Shown here: one piece after another, positions 1-11,450 of the stretch | How positions within the stretch are numbered: position 1 is the stretch's first letter | Layout: each line of letters starts with the position of its first letter | Assembly: GCA_030512295.1 (NCBI GenBank) | Contig: JAULSR010000004.1 | Span: 1,178,001 to 1,242,000, forward strand | Source of the DNA: Bombardia bombarda | Lineage: Eukaryota; Ascomycota; Sordariomycetes; Sordariales; Lasiosphaeriaceae | DNA: 64,000 nucleotides | Direction of reading: 5' to 3' | Position numbers and translations under genes: made by a program | Notes under the pieces: model-generated | The model's database searches: none | Told to the model about the DNA's origin: nothing | What the model saw: only the letters and a program-made list of their open reading frames with translations

Positions 1-2089
1 GAGGAAAGCGCATAGGTAGGCAAAATGTGGTTTTGGTTTTGGGCTGTGCTTTTGGGGGAGGGGATGATGAATGTGCCTTCACTATCGTGCATTTTCCTCC
101 ATGGTGAGATATCCCGATGCAGAGAGCAATGTTAGAGGCTGTCCTTGCCAATGACGGGGGAAGACAAAGAGGAATTTTGCGTCGCTCTCGCTCGCCCCCA
201 GGGCTGCTTCACTGCCCATGCGCATTGACTGCGCTGTGCTCTGTTTTTGTCTGAGAGCACAGCGACCTGTCTTGCATCTGCTGCTCGGGAAAGAGCTCCA
301 TGGTGGGCAAGTGGTTGTGGTTGAAGTGTGATTGAAAGAAACTGGTTGTCTCTTTTGCTGATGAGTTTGATGAAGGAAGGAAGGAAGATTGCTTGGACGG
401 ATTTGCAGGAAAGTTTTATGGGCAGAAAAGTTTGACATAATTATTGGTCTGTGCTTTCTTTGCGGGTCCAATGAGCGCGGCCCGATGGTGTGCCCGCGCT
501 GGTTGCTCCTGCCTGCCTAGATCAGATTTGTCGAGCGGGCGCTCTTTCTCCTCTTCTTCTTTCCTTACACTTTTGCACGAACAATCAACCGATCTAAACT
601 CAAGCAACTTTTTCATCGGTCAAGTTTACGTGCTAGAGAAAACTCCGGCTTCCTCTCCGCGTTTTCGCGACTTGTCTCGCTTTCTGGCGGCGGCTTCTTC
701 CGCTGTTGGATTGTCGGGGAGTTTCCTACAAAATAATATCCACCTAATGAAGTCCTCAAAATGTCCATGCCGTATTGTTTTCTTGCCTTCCCAATCTGTC
801 CGGGTACTGGTGGCTAACCAGCATAGCGTGAGCATATGCACTTGTCCAACAAAGGGCTTCCCGTCGTGAACCTGATGGTCACGGTGTGTGACGTGCTGCA
901 TCCAATTTGTGTAGGGCAAGCTCATGATGTGTGACAACATACAGAAGCAGTAAAGACAGGCAGTGCTTGTTCACCACCACATAACTTTTTGGCACGAAAC
1001 TTGTTGAATTCTCGTTTTGCAATCGACGATGAGAGACCAACGGGACCGACGCGACCGTTCAAGACCGACTGGCGATCGACACATCTGGCTCCCATCATCG
1101 ATGCGAGCTACCCATGCTGAAGGGGCGGTGCCGTCGACCTGAGTGACCTGAAGCGCTTGACTACGAGCTTTCTTCATTCAGCACGACTGGGATGGGAGGT
1201 CAACAATGGCTTGTGTGCGTCGGTACAACTTCAGAAACTGATTGATGGCAAGAGTCAGTGCGAGTTCAAGTGCCCTCCATTCCGAGCCCAATGTGTTTGT
1301 CAACCCAAAAGGGCTCAAGGGACGTGGTAGCATACTTCATTGTGTATGTGTCTTCCACCTTGGCGGTATTTTCCGTATCATCGTGTGCTGCTTGTGTTGC
1401 TCATTGTACGAGCGCTCAGGGCTTGTGAGCCTGTGCAGTCTTACTCCTTCCCGTCGGTTTGCCGGCTTCCATCCCCAGTAACGGCCCTTTCCGCAGGCGA
1501 CTCCTGATGGTGGTCTGTCTCTAGAGCTTCAGTGTCATTGGAGATTCTTGACCTTGTGTTGGTTGTAGAAAACTCGTCTCTATACGGATATGAATCTTTG
1601 CTCGCCAAGGATGCGTACGTAGTTATTGGCTCAGGGACTTGTCGGGCCGCTGCAGTAATGCTATGATATTGCTGATTTTTTTGGCCGGTCGTAACAAGTA
1701 GAAGTCGCACAGATTGCCTGATCACGGATACGTTCGTGGCAATATGTGTTTGTTGTCTCAAAGGGGGGGGAGAGTTGAGTGAACCACAACAGCAATTGGT
1801 TTTCTCGTCCAACGAAACGGGCGAGGCGGGCAACAACGTCTACGATGATGTATCGATCGTTTGCAGTATGATTGCCGAGCGGCGAGAGAACCCGTCATAG
1901 ACGTTTTAAAGATATATAAGTCAAGTCTGGAGGTGGATGAGTGGACGGTTCTAGTTAGATCACCAAAGCAAAACATTCTCCTCTCAACTCTGGCCCAAGT
2001 CCTTTCTCCTTCGCTGTTAAGATTTATCATACCGCCAACGCTATTCTTTACGCCATTAACAGTCTTGTCATATCGGCACATTATCGACA
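1..2089. other. Non-coding left edge
   Basis: I see no supportable gene here. Short open frames occur on both strands (the longest about 140 codons at 444-869), but they overlap each other, have no recognisable domain and lack a convincing splice pattern. The left end may be the upstream region of a gene lying outside the window. The last 180 bases hold the promoter and leader of the small gene that starts at 2090. Confidence 0.5.
1911..1920 (+). promoter_or_regulatory. TATA-like element of the small gene
   Basis: The stretch GATATATAAG is a good TATA box. It lies about 170 bases before the ATG at 2090, and a pyrimidine-rich leader (around 1975-2020) separates the two. Assignment to that gene is inferred from position and strand only. 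Confidence 0.4.
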
Positions 2090-2369
2090 ATGGCCCACGT
2101 TACCTCAACAGCCTTCACGTCTCGCAGAGGAGACAACACTGAAGCAATGGCCAATTGCAACACAGCTATGCCGCAGAAACCACCCACCAAAGGATCAGAT
2201 GATTCGTTTCCTGCTGGGGATTTCCCTCAAGACCCACGTAAGTATTTCTATAGTTGTATCCAGTGTCTGGATTCTTCTCGACTCCGCCTTTCTTCAATAG
2301 TTACTGGTGTTATTACTATTTATACTGATCACCGCCCCTTAATGTCCAGGCTACGGTCAAAACAAATAA
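2090..2369 (+). CDS. Small two-exon protein of unknown function (55 aa)
   Basis: Exon 1 is 2090-2237 and exon 2 is 2350-2369. The intron (2238-2349, 112 nt) has a GTAAGT donor, an ACTGAT branch-like site and a CCAG acceptor. Joining the exons keeps the frame and gives 55 residues ending DPRYGQNK. The protein is hydrophilic, rich in Thr, Asn, Pro, Asp and Lys, with no signal peptide or membrane segment. The start has good context (ACAATGG) and a TATA box lies upstream. I do not recognise the family. It may be a small stress or development protein, but that is a guess. The alternative is a chance frame; the clean donor/acceptor pair and in-frame join argue against it. An acceptor at about 2300 would give a longer, less protein-like tail. 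Confidence 0.5.
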
Positions 2370-4049
2370 AAAGCCAAAGACTCAATAATCAGGATAATAC
2401 TTGTCAGACAAGCTATGATAGGCATCGGGTATCCCGGAATGGTAGCTATGGACAATAATGAGAAGCTAGAGGGGGACACAAGAGGCACGGATTTAATAAG
2501 TCACAGACTGGCTACATTTTGCAAGGCTGTATCAGATACGAGTTACCAAAGTTGTTGCTTGTTCCTCTAGGAACTAAGATAATTCTACAGACAATAATTA
2601 TTTACTTGGACGGGTTCACATGTTACAGGAGGAGTAACCTGCAAGCTACTGTGCCGGTTGACAAGTCTGGCCCCATGGGCGACCACCACGTACAACTACA
2701 CCACGTACAACTATCCCACCTCTAACTATTCTATCTACGACCACTCCATTTATAACTAGTCCAGTTGAGTAATGAAAATCAGGTTTGGGTACGATTAGGT
2801 GGTAAAACTTGGGATGGGGCCAGACTTTTTAACTCATACTGTACCTACCTAGCCCTTTCTCCCCATGATGAGTCGGCACACCATGAAGATACGACACAGA
2901 AAGCCGGTATATGTTTGTGCTTGGTCCATGGCACCTTTGTCTGAAAATATGCACCTCTCCCCTCAAGAAAAGGTGACAAGTTCTCGCCACTTCCAGGCAT
3001 GCAAAAGCGATACCTCACATTTTGTCTTTGGTGCGTCCAACTACTCCTCACACAGATAAGGATTTCGTGTATGTTGAGTGCCTGGTCCAACGCCGAAAAG
3101 GGCTTGCAGCACCCGAGTGGAGCGGTGGTCGTGGAGGAATATATCTTGTTTCGGTGAGTCGTCACGTAATAGACCACCGATAGCTGCCGGCAGCCACGGC
3201 TCTTTCTGCATATCAGCCAGTTTGGGATCTATGTCCTGTGCTATGCAATTAACTCCAGTGTGACATGTCTGGTGTGGAGCCAGTTGCCGCTAAGGTCGTG
3301 TGCGACTGGTTGTCTGTCTCACAGGGCCAGCATACTGATTGTCGAGCTGGGCCTGTTCAGTTCTAGAATGCGTCACTGCGGACAAGGTCACTGTAGAGCT
3401 CTTATAAAGGGCCGCAAACGTAGTTTTTCATGTAACTCGACCTGCCGGCTGCCCCTTTCGCTCTGGGGAGCTATCATTGATATGACGCAGTCAGAGCTGG
3501 GAGTGTCCAATGCTGTCCTCGTCGGTCCGTTCCACTACCTCGCGTTCATCTTGTCCTCGTCATCGATCAGATCGACCTGTGCAAAAGGAAAAAGAATCAG
3601 GAGAATTGAAACGAACATTACAAGCGGAGTTTAGTGCAAGCTTTAATCTCAAAAAACGAAACCATGCACGAGAATGGGAATTACAAAAAAAGCTGCATCA
3701 AAAGGTTGAACTGAAAGGAATTGATGAAAGCACCATGCCATTCAACGCCTCAAGAGTCAAGACAAAGGACAAGTGCTGTCAGTGTCAGAGCGGCGTTTCA
3801 ATGACGCCAAGCAATGGATGGGCAAGGGGGCGGGCACGGACCAGTCTTGACCAGTCTTGCAAGTGGCAACGGACCGGCACTCATGTGACCTAACCACTTG
3901 CGGATTAAGGTGGGCCAAACTTTCACCCCGCCTCGAGGAAATGCACACACAAAATTTGCTCGGTCTCCAAATTCCTCTCTCGACATCAAATTCTTGCAAC
4001 GACGCAAAAACCACACCTTTAGCAGCAATCCTAAAGGAAGACGGTCAAT
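2370..4049. other. Intergenic region before RPL1
   Basis: No gene can be supported. It carries the probable 3' end of the small gene and, in its last 200 bases, the promoter and leader of the ribosomal protein gene. Short frames around 3260-3890 overlap one another and show no domain. Confidence 0.5.
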
Positions 4050-4900
4050 ATGTCAAAGATCTCCGTCGGTAAGCATTAAATGGATAATGTCATCGTCGCC
4101 TGGACTTAACTGACCTCGGAACAGCCGGTGTGCGTCAGCACTGCGTTGAGCTGCTCGAGTACAGCAACGAGACCAAGAAGCGTAACTTCCTGGAGACCGT
4201 CGAGTACGATTATCCCCTCCCACCCTTCGAGCCGAATCGACCGACACACTCGGAACAACACCATACTAACACACACGCAACAGGCTCCAAATCGGCCTCA
4301 AGAACTATGACCCCCAACGTGATAAGCGTTTCTCGGGCACCATCCGCCTGCCCATCGTCCCCCGTCCCAACATGAGCATCTGCATCCTCGGTGACCAGCA
4401 CGATATCGATCGTGCGAAGCACGGCGGTGTCGACTCCATGAGCTCCGACGACTTGAAGAAGCTCAACAAGAACAAGAAGCTCATCAAGAAGCTTGCTCGC
4501 AAGTACGATGCCTTCATCGCTTCCGACACATTGATCAAGCAGATCCCCCGTCTTCTCGGACCCGGTCTGTCCAAGGGTATGTGACCGCACTCACCCCGCC
4601 TTCTCCATCAGAACATTAGCTCACATACACACTACAGCCGGCAAGTTCCCCACCCCCGTCTCGCACGCCGATGATCTCACCGGCAAGCTTAACGAGGTCA
4701 AGTCGACCATTAAGTTCCAGCTTAAGAAGGTTCTGTGCATGGGTATTGCCGTCGGAAACGTTGGCATGACCAGCGAGGAGCTCGTCGCCAACATTATGTT
4801 GGCCATCAACTTCCTTGTCTCCCTCCTCAAGAAGGGCTGGCAGAACGTTGGTAGCTTGACCATCAAGGCTACCATGTCCCCTCCCCGCCGCGTTTACTAG
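4050..4900 (+). CDS. RPL1: 60S ribosomal protein uL1 (L10a / Rpl1)
   Basis: Cytosolic large-subunit protein that forms the L1 stalk and helps release deacylated tRNA from the E site. Four exons are read: 4050-4068, 4125-4203, 4284-4576 and 4638-4900, giving 217 aa, the normal length for eukaryotic uL1. Introns have GTAAGC, GTACGA and GTATGT donors and ACAG acceptors, with CTTAAC and ACTAAC branch sites. The start MSKISVAGVRQH is the expected N-terminus and sits in a 19-nt first exon, common for fungal ribosomal protein genes. Family segments visible are KNYDPQRDKRFSGTIRLP, the CILGDQHD segment, the KYDAFIASD segment, LGPGLSKAGKFP and the C-terminal SLTIKATMSPPRRVY. No residue of note is missing. 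Introns crowded at the 5' end of a ribosomal protein gene fit the usual pattern. Confidence 0.97.
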
Positions 4901-6609
4901 ATTGGTCAATGGTGTAGGCTTTTGATAGCTCTCCACTTGCGACCTTTCTACGGGATGCATAGTTTTTAGGCCGAGCAACAATTTAAAACGTTATTGATTG
5001 GTCTCAACACATTGGATTTTAAAGATTTTTGTGAAACTGTATTTGCTCAACGTATCCTGCGTACTATGGCTTGGCGAGCTGGTCACTCCAAGTAATAGAC
5101 CAGCATCTGCGATACGAAGACTTGGGATGTTATACGTACAACGTGTACGTTTTACTTTATTGTCTTCCATGTACAATGGTGTTGTGTTCTATGTACATGG
5201 GCCGGAAGACAACCGACTGTACCATCAATTGCAAATACCGGCGAGAGCACAAGTCCGGTCTGTCCACTGACGGATTTCATTCTGAAAGCCCGATCCCGAA
5301 GCCAAGGTCCAATAGGGTGAAAAGTATCCGCAGCAAGAATGATGTTAAAACGAGCAGATACCACTGATGATTCATTCGCGACTGGACATATTCGTCGTAA
5401 CCAGATGCATCGCACCGCGACATTCAGACACGACACACCGAGTATGCAGATGTATCCGTAATAAGGATGTCACAATCAGACAGCAATTCTGCCAATGAAG
5501 ACGCAGTAGCCAGTGCATCGTCTTGCAAGACACTCCAAGACGCAACACAGTTATCACGCAAAGGAACACGACCACAACAGCAACAATAACAACCAGATTT
5601 ACAAAGTTGTGTTGTTGGAAAAAAGAATGTCGAGACCACCCCACACCACGGACCTCGAGAGACGCCGTCCGCAGCAAGTTTTGAATAGGAAAAGGTGATT
5701 TCTTTACTGTAGGAGGCCGGGAACGGAGGAAGACCCATAGGTGCAACAGGTCGAAAACCCGGCAGGAGTAACCCTCAGCAAGCCGCCGTAGCGGAGCCTT
5801 CACGTCAAGGGCGTGCCCAGCTCTTCACATGGCGGTGTAGAGAGGGCTTCCCGAGACTGATGAAAAAAAAGAAGAAGAGGAGGAAGAGAGCGCGGTGAGA
5901 AATCTGTTTTTATGGGTGTGCGGTGGGAGGGGCCGGCTAGGCTGCGTCGGGTTAGTGTGGTTTGTGAAATGCGCTGCGATTGCAGATTGCAAAGATTGTG
6001 AGATTGGAACCCCTGCGGCCCTGCGCTGCAGGCTGCAACTGCAGGGCGGATTCATCAGAGATTAATTCAGTAGAGACCTGAGTTTGCATCGTTTAAACCT
6101 ACCTACCTACCTACCTTTTGCATGTCTGCGTCCGATTGAGAGGTTTGCTTATTGCTTTTATTTCACTAGGAGCAGCTGTTCCATCATGAACTTACTTGTG
6201 TCCAGCTTTTGAAAGTCTTTCCTTGCCATCTTTTCTATTCGTTCTAGTCCCCAATGCGAATATCGGTCGGCTTGACAGCTGCGTTCAAGTTATAGCTTCC
6301 TCCATGTTTGTCAAGCAAATCTACCAACTTTATTACGAGGTACCATCTGGTTACAACAACAGAACCATTCGCGGTTCCCGCGTTTTGCTTGAGCTTCAGA
6401 GAGAGATCGATGTCAACGATGACGACGATTACAAGATATGTCGACTTTGAAGTCCAATGTCTTATTTTTCCCCTCTAAACCTCTCCGCCTCTATTATATC
6501 TAGAGTAACTATCCTGTCTGTCAAGATTACGCTACTAACAGCAGCTGTCCCTCGTTACAACTGAACCCAAAATCCGAAATAATCCACCACGTTCACCACC
6601 TCACCTCAC
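4901..6609. other. Convergent intergenic region
   Basis: This lies between the 3' ends of RPL1 (+) and the NUDIX gene (-). No gene can be supported. It carries a CCTA tetranucleotide run at 6098-6116. A short frame at 6196-6450 (84 codons) shows no domain and was not called. Confidence 0.5.
6098..6116. repeat. (CCTA)n tetranucleotide run
   Basis: Nearly five copies of CCTA directly after a GTTTAAAC palindrome. Similar short CCTA/TAGG runs recur in other intergenic parts of this window. Confidence 0.8.
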
Positions 6610-7860
6610 CTATATCTTCGCCACAAACCCCCACCCCTCCACCACCGCCGTGATCAACCGGTTCGCAATCGCCGTCTGCGGCGGCAGCCTCAGCGCGCCC
6701 TCGACATACCCCTCAGCCGGCGCCTCCCCGAGGTTACTCGTCCCCTTGACCAGCGCCTCCCTCGCCTCCTCCAGCGGCACCCACCTGGCGCTCTCCAGCT
6801 CCGCGTCATTCCCCAAAAAGATATTCTCCCCCTCCCCGGGAAGCGCCTGCCCGATGGCGCCGATCATCAAACTCGCCGGGAACGGCCACGGCTGGGAGCT
6901 GTGCAGCACGACCCTGCCCACCCTCACCCCGCTCTCCTCCCACACCTCGCGCCGCACCGCCTCCTCGATCGACTCACCCGGCTCCTGAAAGCCAGCCAGA
7001 GTGCTGAACCAGTCCCTGGGCCAGCGCCGCTGACGGCCCAGCAGCACGCTGCTGCCGTCGGCGCTGACTATGGCCATGATGACAGTCGGGTCAGTCCGCG
7101 GGAAGCTCAGGTTGGACACAGTCCCGCGCGTCGCGCAGGGCAGACGCTCTTTCAGCGCCCCGCCCGCGAGGTCGGTCGGCGGACACACGCGCTTCGTCCC
7201 CGCGTGCAGCGAGAGCGTGCGCTGGCCGCACTGCGCGCAGAACGGATTACGCGCGTTCCAGTCAATCATGGCGCGCGCGTGTCCGTACAGCGCCGCCTGG
7301 CCCGCCTCGAGCGCCATGTTGCGCGCCGAACCAGAAAAGGCGCGGCCGCGCGCCTCGACGTCTGCGACGAGCGCCGCCGCCGCCGCCTCGGCGACGTTGC
7401 CCGGGCGCGGGGTCACGTCGATGGCGAAGTAAGGGGTGCCGACGTAGGTCTTGTATGAAAAAGGGGTGGTGGAGGCGCCGTTGGAGGGCAGGCGGCTGCG
7501 GTCGTCGACGCCGAGGAAGAGCACGACGGGGCGGGTCTCGTCCGAGTTGAAGGCCTTGATCATGTCGTCGTCGCTCTGGCCGAACGGGTTCCCGCCGGTC
7601 AAGGGGGAGACGTCGGCGGTTGTGGCGAAGGCGAGGCTGGAGGGGTCGTCTTTCTGCACGAGGGGCGCGAGGTTGTTCATGAGGAGGAAGCCGGTGGACG
7701 GGTGGGCGAAGGCGGCTTGGAGGAACTCGTTGTTGTCGCGCAGGAAGGAGAGCCGGTTGAGCGGGCTGCCGGAGAAGTAGTTTGCCGTCTCGCGGCCGAA
7801 CTTGCGGGAGAGCATCGAGTCGTCGTCGTCGGTGAGGACGGGGAGGGCCGGCACCGGCAT
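6610..7860 (-). CDS. NPY1: NADH pyrophosphatase (NUDIX, NudC/Npy1 family)
   Basis: Predicted to hydrolyse NADH to NMNH and AMP; related enzymes also act on NAD-capped RNA. From the ATG at 7860 the protein is 416 aa. An N-terminal NUDIX-like domain comes first, then a zinc ribbon with Cys208, Cys211, Cys226 and Cys242. The catalytic NUDIX box follows at about 290-312 (GFQEPGESIEEAVRREVWEE then SGV, matching Gx5Ex7REUxEExGU). Next is SQPWPFP (322-328), the signature that marks NADH diphosphatases. The C-terminus is AKI, a peroxisomal PTS1 variant known from Candida tropicalis, and yeast Npy1 is peroxisomal. The frame stays open 84 codons upstream to an ATG at 8112. I chose 7860 because the family-like sequence begins just after it, but the longer form is possible. 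Confidence 0.93.
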   Translation of the reverse strand: MPVPALPVLTDDDDSMLSRKFGRETANYFSGSPLNRLSFLRDNNEFLQAAFAHPSTGFLLMNNLAPLVQKDDPSSLAFATTADVSPLTGGNPFGQSDDDMIKAFNSDETRPVVLFLGVDDRSRLPSNGASTTPFSYKTYVGTPYFAIDVTPRPGNVAEAAAAALVADVEARGRAFSGSARNMALEAGQAALYGHARAMIDWNARNPFCAQCGQRTLSLHAGTKRVCPPTDLAGGALKERLPCATRGTVSNLSFPRTDPTVIMAIVSADGSSVLLGRQRRWPRDWFSTLAGFQEPGESIEEAVRREVWEESGVRVGRVVLHSSQPWPFPASLMIGAIGQALPGEGENIFLGNDAELESARWVPLEEAREALVKGTSNLGEAPAEGYVEGALRLPPQTAIANRLITAVVEGWGFVAKI

Positions 7861-8770
7861 GGTGGTTGTTGTTGGGTTGGTGGGTGGCTTGGCGGTGGGT
7901 AGGTAGGAGGTGCTACCCGGTGGGACGAGACACCGAGGTTGTTGTTTTGTGGTGCAATTGGTGAGGGAGGTGAGGTGTTTTGTGTGAAATGTGCAGTGAT
8001 TTAGATTTGCCCGAGACAGACAAGAGCGTTTTGTTGTACTTGGTCTGAGGAGGGTATTGGTAAGTTTGTTGACCGTTCTGGTTGTCGTGATGCAGAAGCC
8101 CGAAGACATCAATTTGTAATCTCGGGCTGAGATGTCGGGGTCGTCGGGGTAAGTGACATGGAGAGCTAGACTAGCAGTTGTAAAGGAATTGGTGGGGGCG
8201 GGGCATTTTTGCCTTTCCCCCTTTGATGGCTTCTAAGCGGAGTCTTTTGAATGATGAGTAATTAAATGGATGAAGGGCATTCATTCGGCAGCCCGGCCGC
8301 CGCCGCTTCGGCTGTAAATGTCGTAAATCTATCGAGGTTTGCGGGACAAACGGGAGACGGGCTGTTGGGGTTGTGTGTGGGCTGGAGACCGTATATGGTA
8401 AAAGGTATAACCTACAATTAATGAGGGGACTTGACTTATTTACAACGAAATGGCTGTCAGAGATTATCAAATCAAAGAAGAAGAGAATATGACGAAAACG
8501 TAAAACACCCAGAAAGAACAAACAGAACGAATGTGGTATGTACAGGATATCAAGCTATAAACAGAAGCAGCTGAATGCAACAGTGAGAAATCAAAAGATG
8601 TTTGCGACCCGGACATATACAGATAACGAGTCTTGACACAACAAAAGGGGTGGAAGATGCGAAAAGGGGCTCGGGCCTCAGGGTAGGGGTATCAACAGCA
8701 CGATGACATCACTTTCACCCCTTTTCGTGCAGAACACTACCACGGGAAAAGGGGAGACATCACCATGCCA
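7861..8770. other. Intergenic region between NUDIX and GH64 genes
   Basis: Upstream region of the NUDIX gene and 3' flank of the GH64 gene, both on the minus strand. Positions 7861-8112 stay open in frame with the NUDIX gene and would encode an 84-residue extension without acidic residues. A 116-codon frame at 8171-8521 (-) has no recognisable content and was not called. Confidence 0.5.
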
Positions 8771-10093
8771 CTAGCCAAGAACACGCAGCAAGCAGCAAGG
8801 AACACCACCATCAACAACAGCAACCCCCCCACCCACCGCCACCGCAAACACCCCCGGATTCCCATCACTCACCGTGCCCGCCACACCCAACCTCTCCTCG
8901 GGCGCCACATCATCGTACGGAAACGCATACCCCTTCCCGTCCGCGTTCGCTGCGTGCACGATCCTCGCATAATGGTTCGTCGCCACCGCCCCATCCTTAT
9001 AATAGCTCGCCACCGTCTCGCCCGCCGGCTGGTCGGCATTCACCAGCAGTGTGCTCCGGTTGAACGCCGCCGCCAGCCGGGCAGTGATGTTGCCCATCAC
9101 GTCGCCGTTGGGGCCGGGGTACCACGCGAAGGCGCCCGTGCTGCACGAGAAGATGTCTGCCGACGAGGGCTGCGGGAATGCGCCTGCATCAGGGAAGGTG
9201 AGCAGTTTGGTGGCAGGGGAGACCTGGGCCTGGAGCACGCCCCATTGCGCTTGCGTGTCGACGGTCAGAGGGGAGGAGGCGTACTTGGCCCAGACGGCGT
9301 CGACGTAGGGCTGGTAGTAGCCTGCGAAGAGGGCGTTGTCCATGACGATGCCGGCGTTGGGGCTCAGCGCGCGCAGGTTGGACGATGAGGGAGAGGACGG
9401 CGACTTGACGATGAGCTTGTCCCAGCCGGCGCCGTCGCGGGCGTTTTGCGCGACGAGGTTGGCGCAGACGGTGTCGAGGCCCGAGGGGCTCATGCCGGTG
9501 ACGACCTGGTTGGCCACGCCGGCGGTGGCGCTCTTGAGGGCGAGCGAGATGGGCAGGCTGACAAAGTCGACGTAGCTGATGTTGGCGAAGAGCTGGCTCG
9601 TGTTGAAGGTGAACTCGGCGAAGCTCCAGTAGAAGCTGTAGTTTGGGTCGGATGGGTTGGTCACGGACGGCTCGACGAGGGCCGGGCCCGGGTTCAGGAG
9701 GAAGCGCAGCTGGTTGTCGCGGCAGAACCAGATGCGTCCGCCTGCGATCTGGGGGATGGTTACGGCGCGCGAGGTTCCCGGGGCGCCGAGCTGGATGTGG
9801 CAGTTTTGGAGCAAGGGAGACTGGGTGCTGGCTGGGGACTGTGGGTAGTAGCCCGTCTTGCCGTCGCTCTGGAGGAGGAAGACGGCGTTGTTCTTGTTGA
9901 TGTCGAGGCCCGTGATGTAGGCCCAGACGTTGGACGATGTTGTGTTGTTTTGGAGCGAGATGTTAAGTGTCGACGCTGTGGCTGCCTTCTCTGGCTTGGT
10001 TCCGGTGGTAACAATGATGTTCCCATTACTCGTGGGAGCTTGGAGGATACCGTGTCGTTTCTGAGCGCCGAGAACCTCCTCAAGAGTCGCCAT
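8771..10093 (-). CDS. GH64 beta-1,3-glucanase
   Basis: Single-exon gene of 440 aa from the ATG at 10093 (another in-frame ATG lies at 10117). The sequence has the thaumatin-like plus mixed domain of glycoside hydrolase family 64, which cleaves long beta-1,3-glucan chains to short oligosaccharides. Visible family segments are IPQIAGGRIWFCRDNQLRFL, the block FYWSFAEFTFN, then ISYVDFVSLPISL, and near the C-terminus NHYARIVHAANADGKGYAFP. A Glu in FAEFTF (about residue 160) and an Asp in YVDFVS (about 176) are 16 apart, the spacing of the known catalytic pair in bacterial GH64 laminaripentaose-producing glucanase. I see no signal peptide at either start, so it may be cytosolic or leave by another route. 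The last 18 or so residues, rich in Gly, Val and Cys, look atypical. A GH16 glucan enzyme lies 2.8 kb upstream on the same strand. Confidence 0.88.
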   Translation of the reverse strand: MATLEEVLGAQKRHGILQAPTSNGNIIVTTGTKPEKAATASTLNISLQNNTTSSNVWAYITGLDINKNNAVFLLQSDGKTGYYPQSPASTQSPLLQNCHIQLGAPGTSRAVTIPQIAGGRIWFCRDNQLRFLLNPGPALVEPSVTNPSDPNYSFYWSFAEFTFNTSQLFANISYVDFVSLPISLALKSATAGVANQVVTGMSPSGLDTVCANLVAQNARDGAGWDKLIVKSPSSPSSSNLRALSPNAGIVMDNALFAGYYQPYVDAVWAKYASSPLTVDTQAQWGVLQAQVSPATKLLTFPDAGAFPQPSSADIFSCSTGAFAWYPGPNGDVMGNITARLAAAFNRSTLLVNADQPAGETVASYYKDGAVATNHYARIVHAANADGKGYAFPYDDVAPEERLGVAGTVSDGNPGVFAVAVGGGVAVVDGGVPCCLLRVLG

Positions 10094-10730
10094 CGTGGGC
10101 AAACAGTAACTGGACAAGACAAAACAACTGGATGCAACGAACTGTGGCGCTTGTTGTGTCTCTCAACATCAAGGAAAATGAACTCTGTAAACCCTTCCAT
10201 GATAACAACCCGGAGGAATTGCAAATAGATATAGGCCGTCTCTGGGTCCCTGCGGAGCAGTATCACTTCTTGATACTCGAGAAAAGAATGAAGCATGTGC
10301 GGACTATACCTTAAAGAATCTTGACCTGTGACCACCCATGTGAGCTATCTTTTAGCCAGTGAGAAGTTAAGAAACGCCCATAACAAAACAAACCCCGACA
10401 AAGAGGTGTAGTTTTGCCTTGTCATGTTTCTACTAGCCTCCTGGTAGATGTGTGAGCCTGATCATACTCATCAACCTCTCCCTTAGCACAAGTGGCAAGA
10501 TGTGTCCACGCATGATGTAGAGCATTACCATATTTGTCTTTACTAGCCAGCCTTCCCTATTATCAAGCCTGCCTACCTATTGTTCATGGGACACCTGTAG
10601 CAAAGTACCGCAGGCTCTTGGAAGTAACAATTGTGGGTCGGGGAGTTCTCATAGCTAAGACGCTGCCAAACTCTGTCTTGCTAGGGTACTTAGTTTTGGC
10701 TAGTTTGGCTGCATTGGGTGAAAAAAGTGG

Positions 10731-11450
10731 ATGAAAGTAGGCCGTAAAAGGCCTAATCTGGGGGGTCCACCGAGCCAGGCAGATCTTCTGACCCTCAGTT
10801 GTTATTTCCAAGAGCCTGCGGTATTAGACGATGAATCTCCTCGACTGATGAAAATGGGCTCGCTGTTTCAAGGCGTCATCAGCGTCGCATCGGAGCCTAG
10901 ACAGAACCATAGCATACAGAACTATCATGGATATCTCGCCGGCACAGCAGACCTCGAGCCTCAATATCCGACTACAGAGCAATGCTTCCGAGCCCCTTCC
11001 AGGAAAAATGAGACAGGAGAGTGGACCGCGGTACTGTGGAGGCATCCTCAAGGTACAGCTATGTCGATCATGGTTCGTCGGCTCACCCTTGGGGTAGACA
11101 CCCATCCGTTCAAAACAAGCCACCACATACATGGACTGCCTCTCGAAGTGGAAGAGGAGTCGAGGCCGAAACCAATCATGTCAAATAAAGCCCTAGAACA
11201 GCTGAAGAACTTCCAAGATGACCTCGATCACGCACCGACCTTCGGCTCCCCGCGTGCGGGAAACATAACCATAAACTTGATATGTCATGCCTTCAAACAG
11301 CTGAGCGAACGGATGCGCGGATGGACGGAGTGCCGCTATGTAAACACGCATGCATATCCGAATCCAGGGAGGTGGCAGTGTCGTTCACCCCCTTTTTCAG
11401 GTTGCTATGGTGAGACATTGGTCATCCTCTATCCATCTCTTTCCCCATAG
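10731..11450 (+). CDS. Possible hypothetical protein (up to 239 aa)
   Basis: An open frame of 239 codons in the region between the two glucan-enzyme genes. A later in-frame ATG near 10850 would give about 200 residues. Composition is plausible for a protein, with mixed charged and hydrophobic residues and a Lys/Glu-rich helix-like part around NKALEQLKNFQDDLDHAP. I see no domain, signal peptide or clear promoter. It could equally be chance or part of an undetected spliced or decayed gene. Confidence 0.2.
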   Translation: MKVGRKRPNLGGPPSQADLLTLSCYFQEPAVLDDESPRLMKMGSLFQGVISVASEPRQNHSIQNYHGYLAGTADLEPQYPTTEQCFRAPSRKNETGEWTAVLWRHPQGTAMSIMVRRLTLGVDTHPFKTSHHIHGLPLEVEEESRPKPIMSNKALEQLKNFQDDLDHAPTFGSPRAGNITINLICHAFKQLSERMRGWTECRYVNTHAYPNPGRWQCRSPPFSGCYGETLVILYPSLSP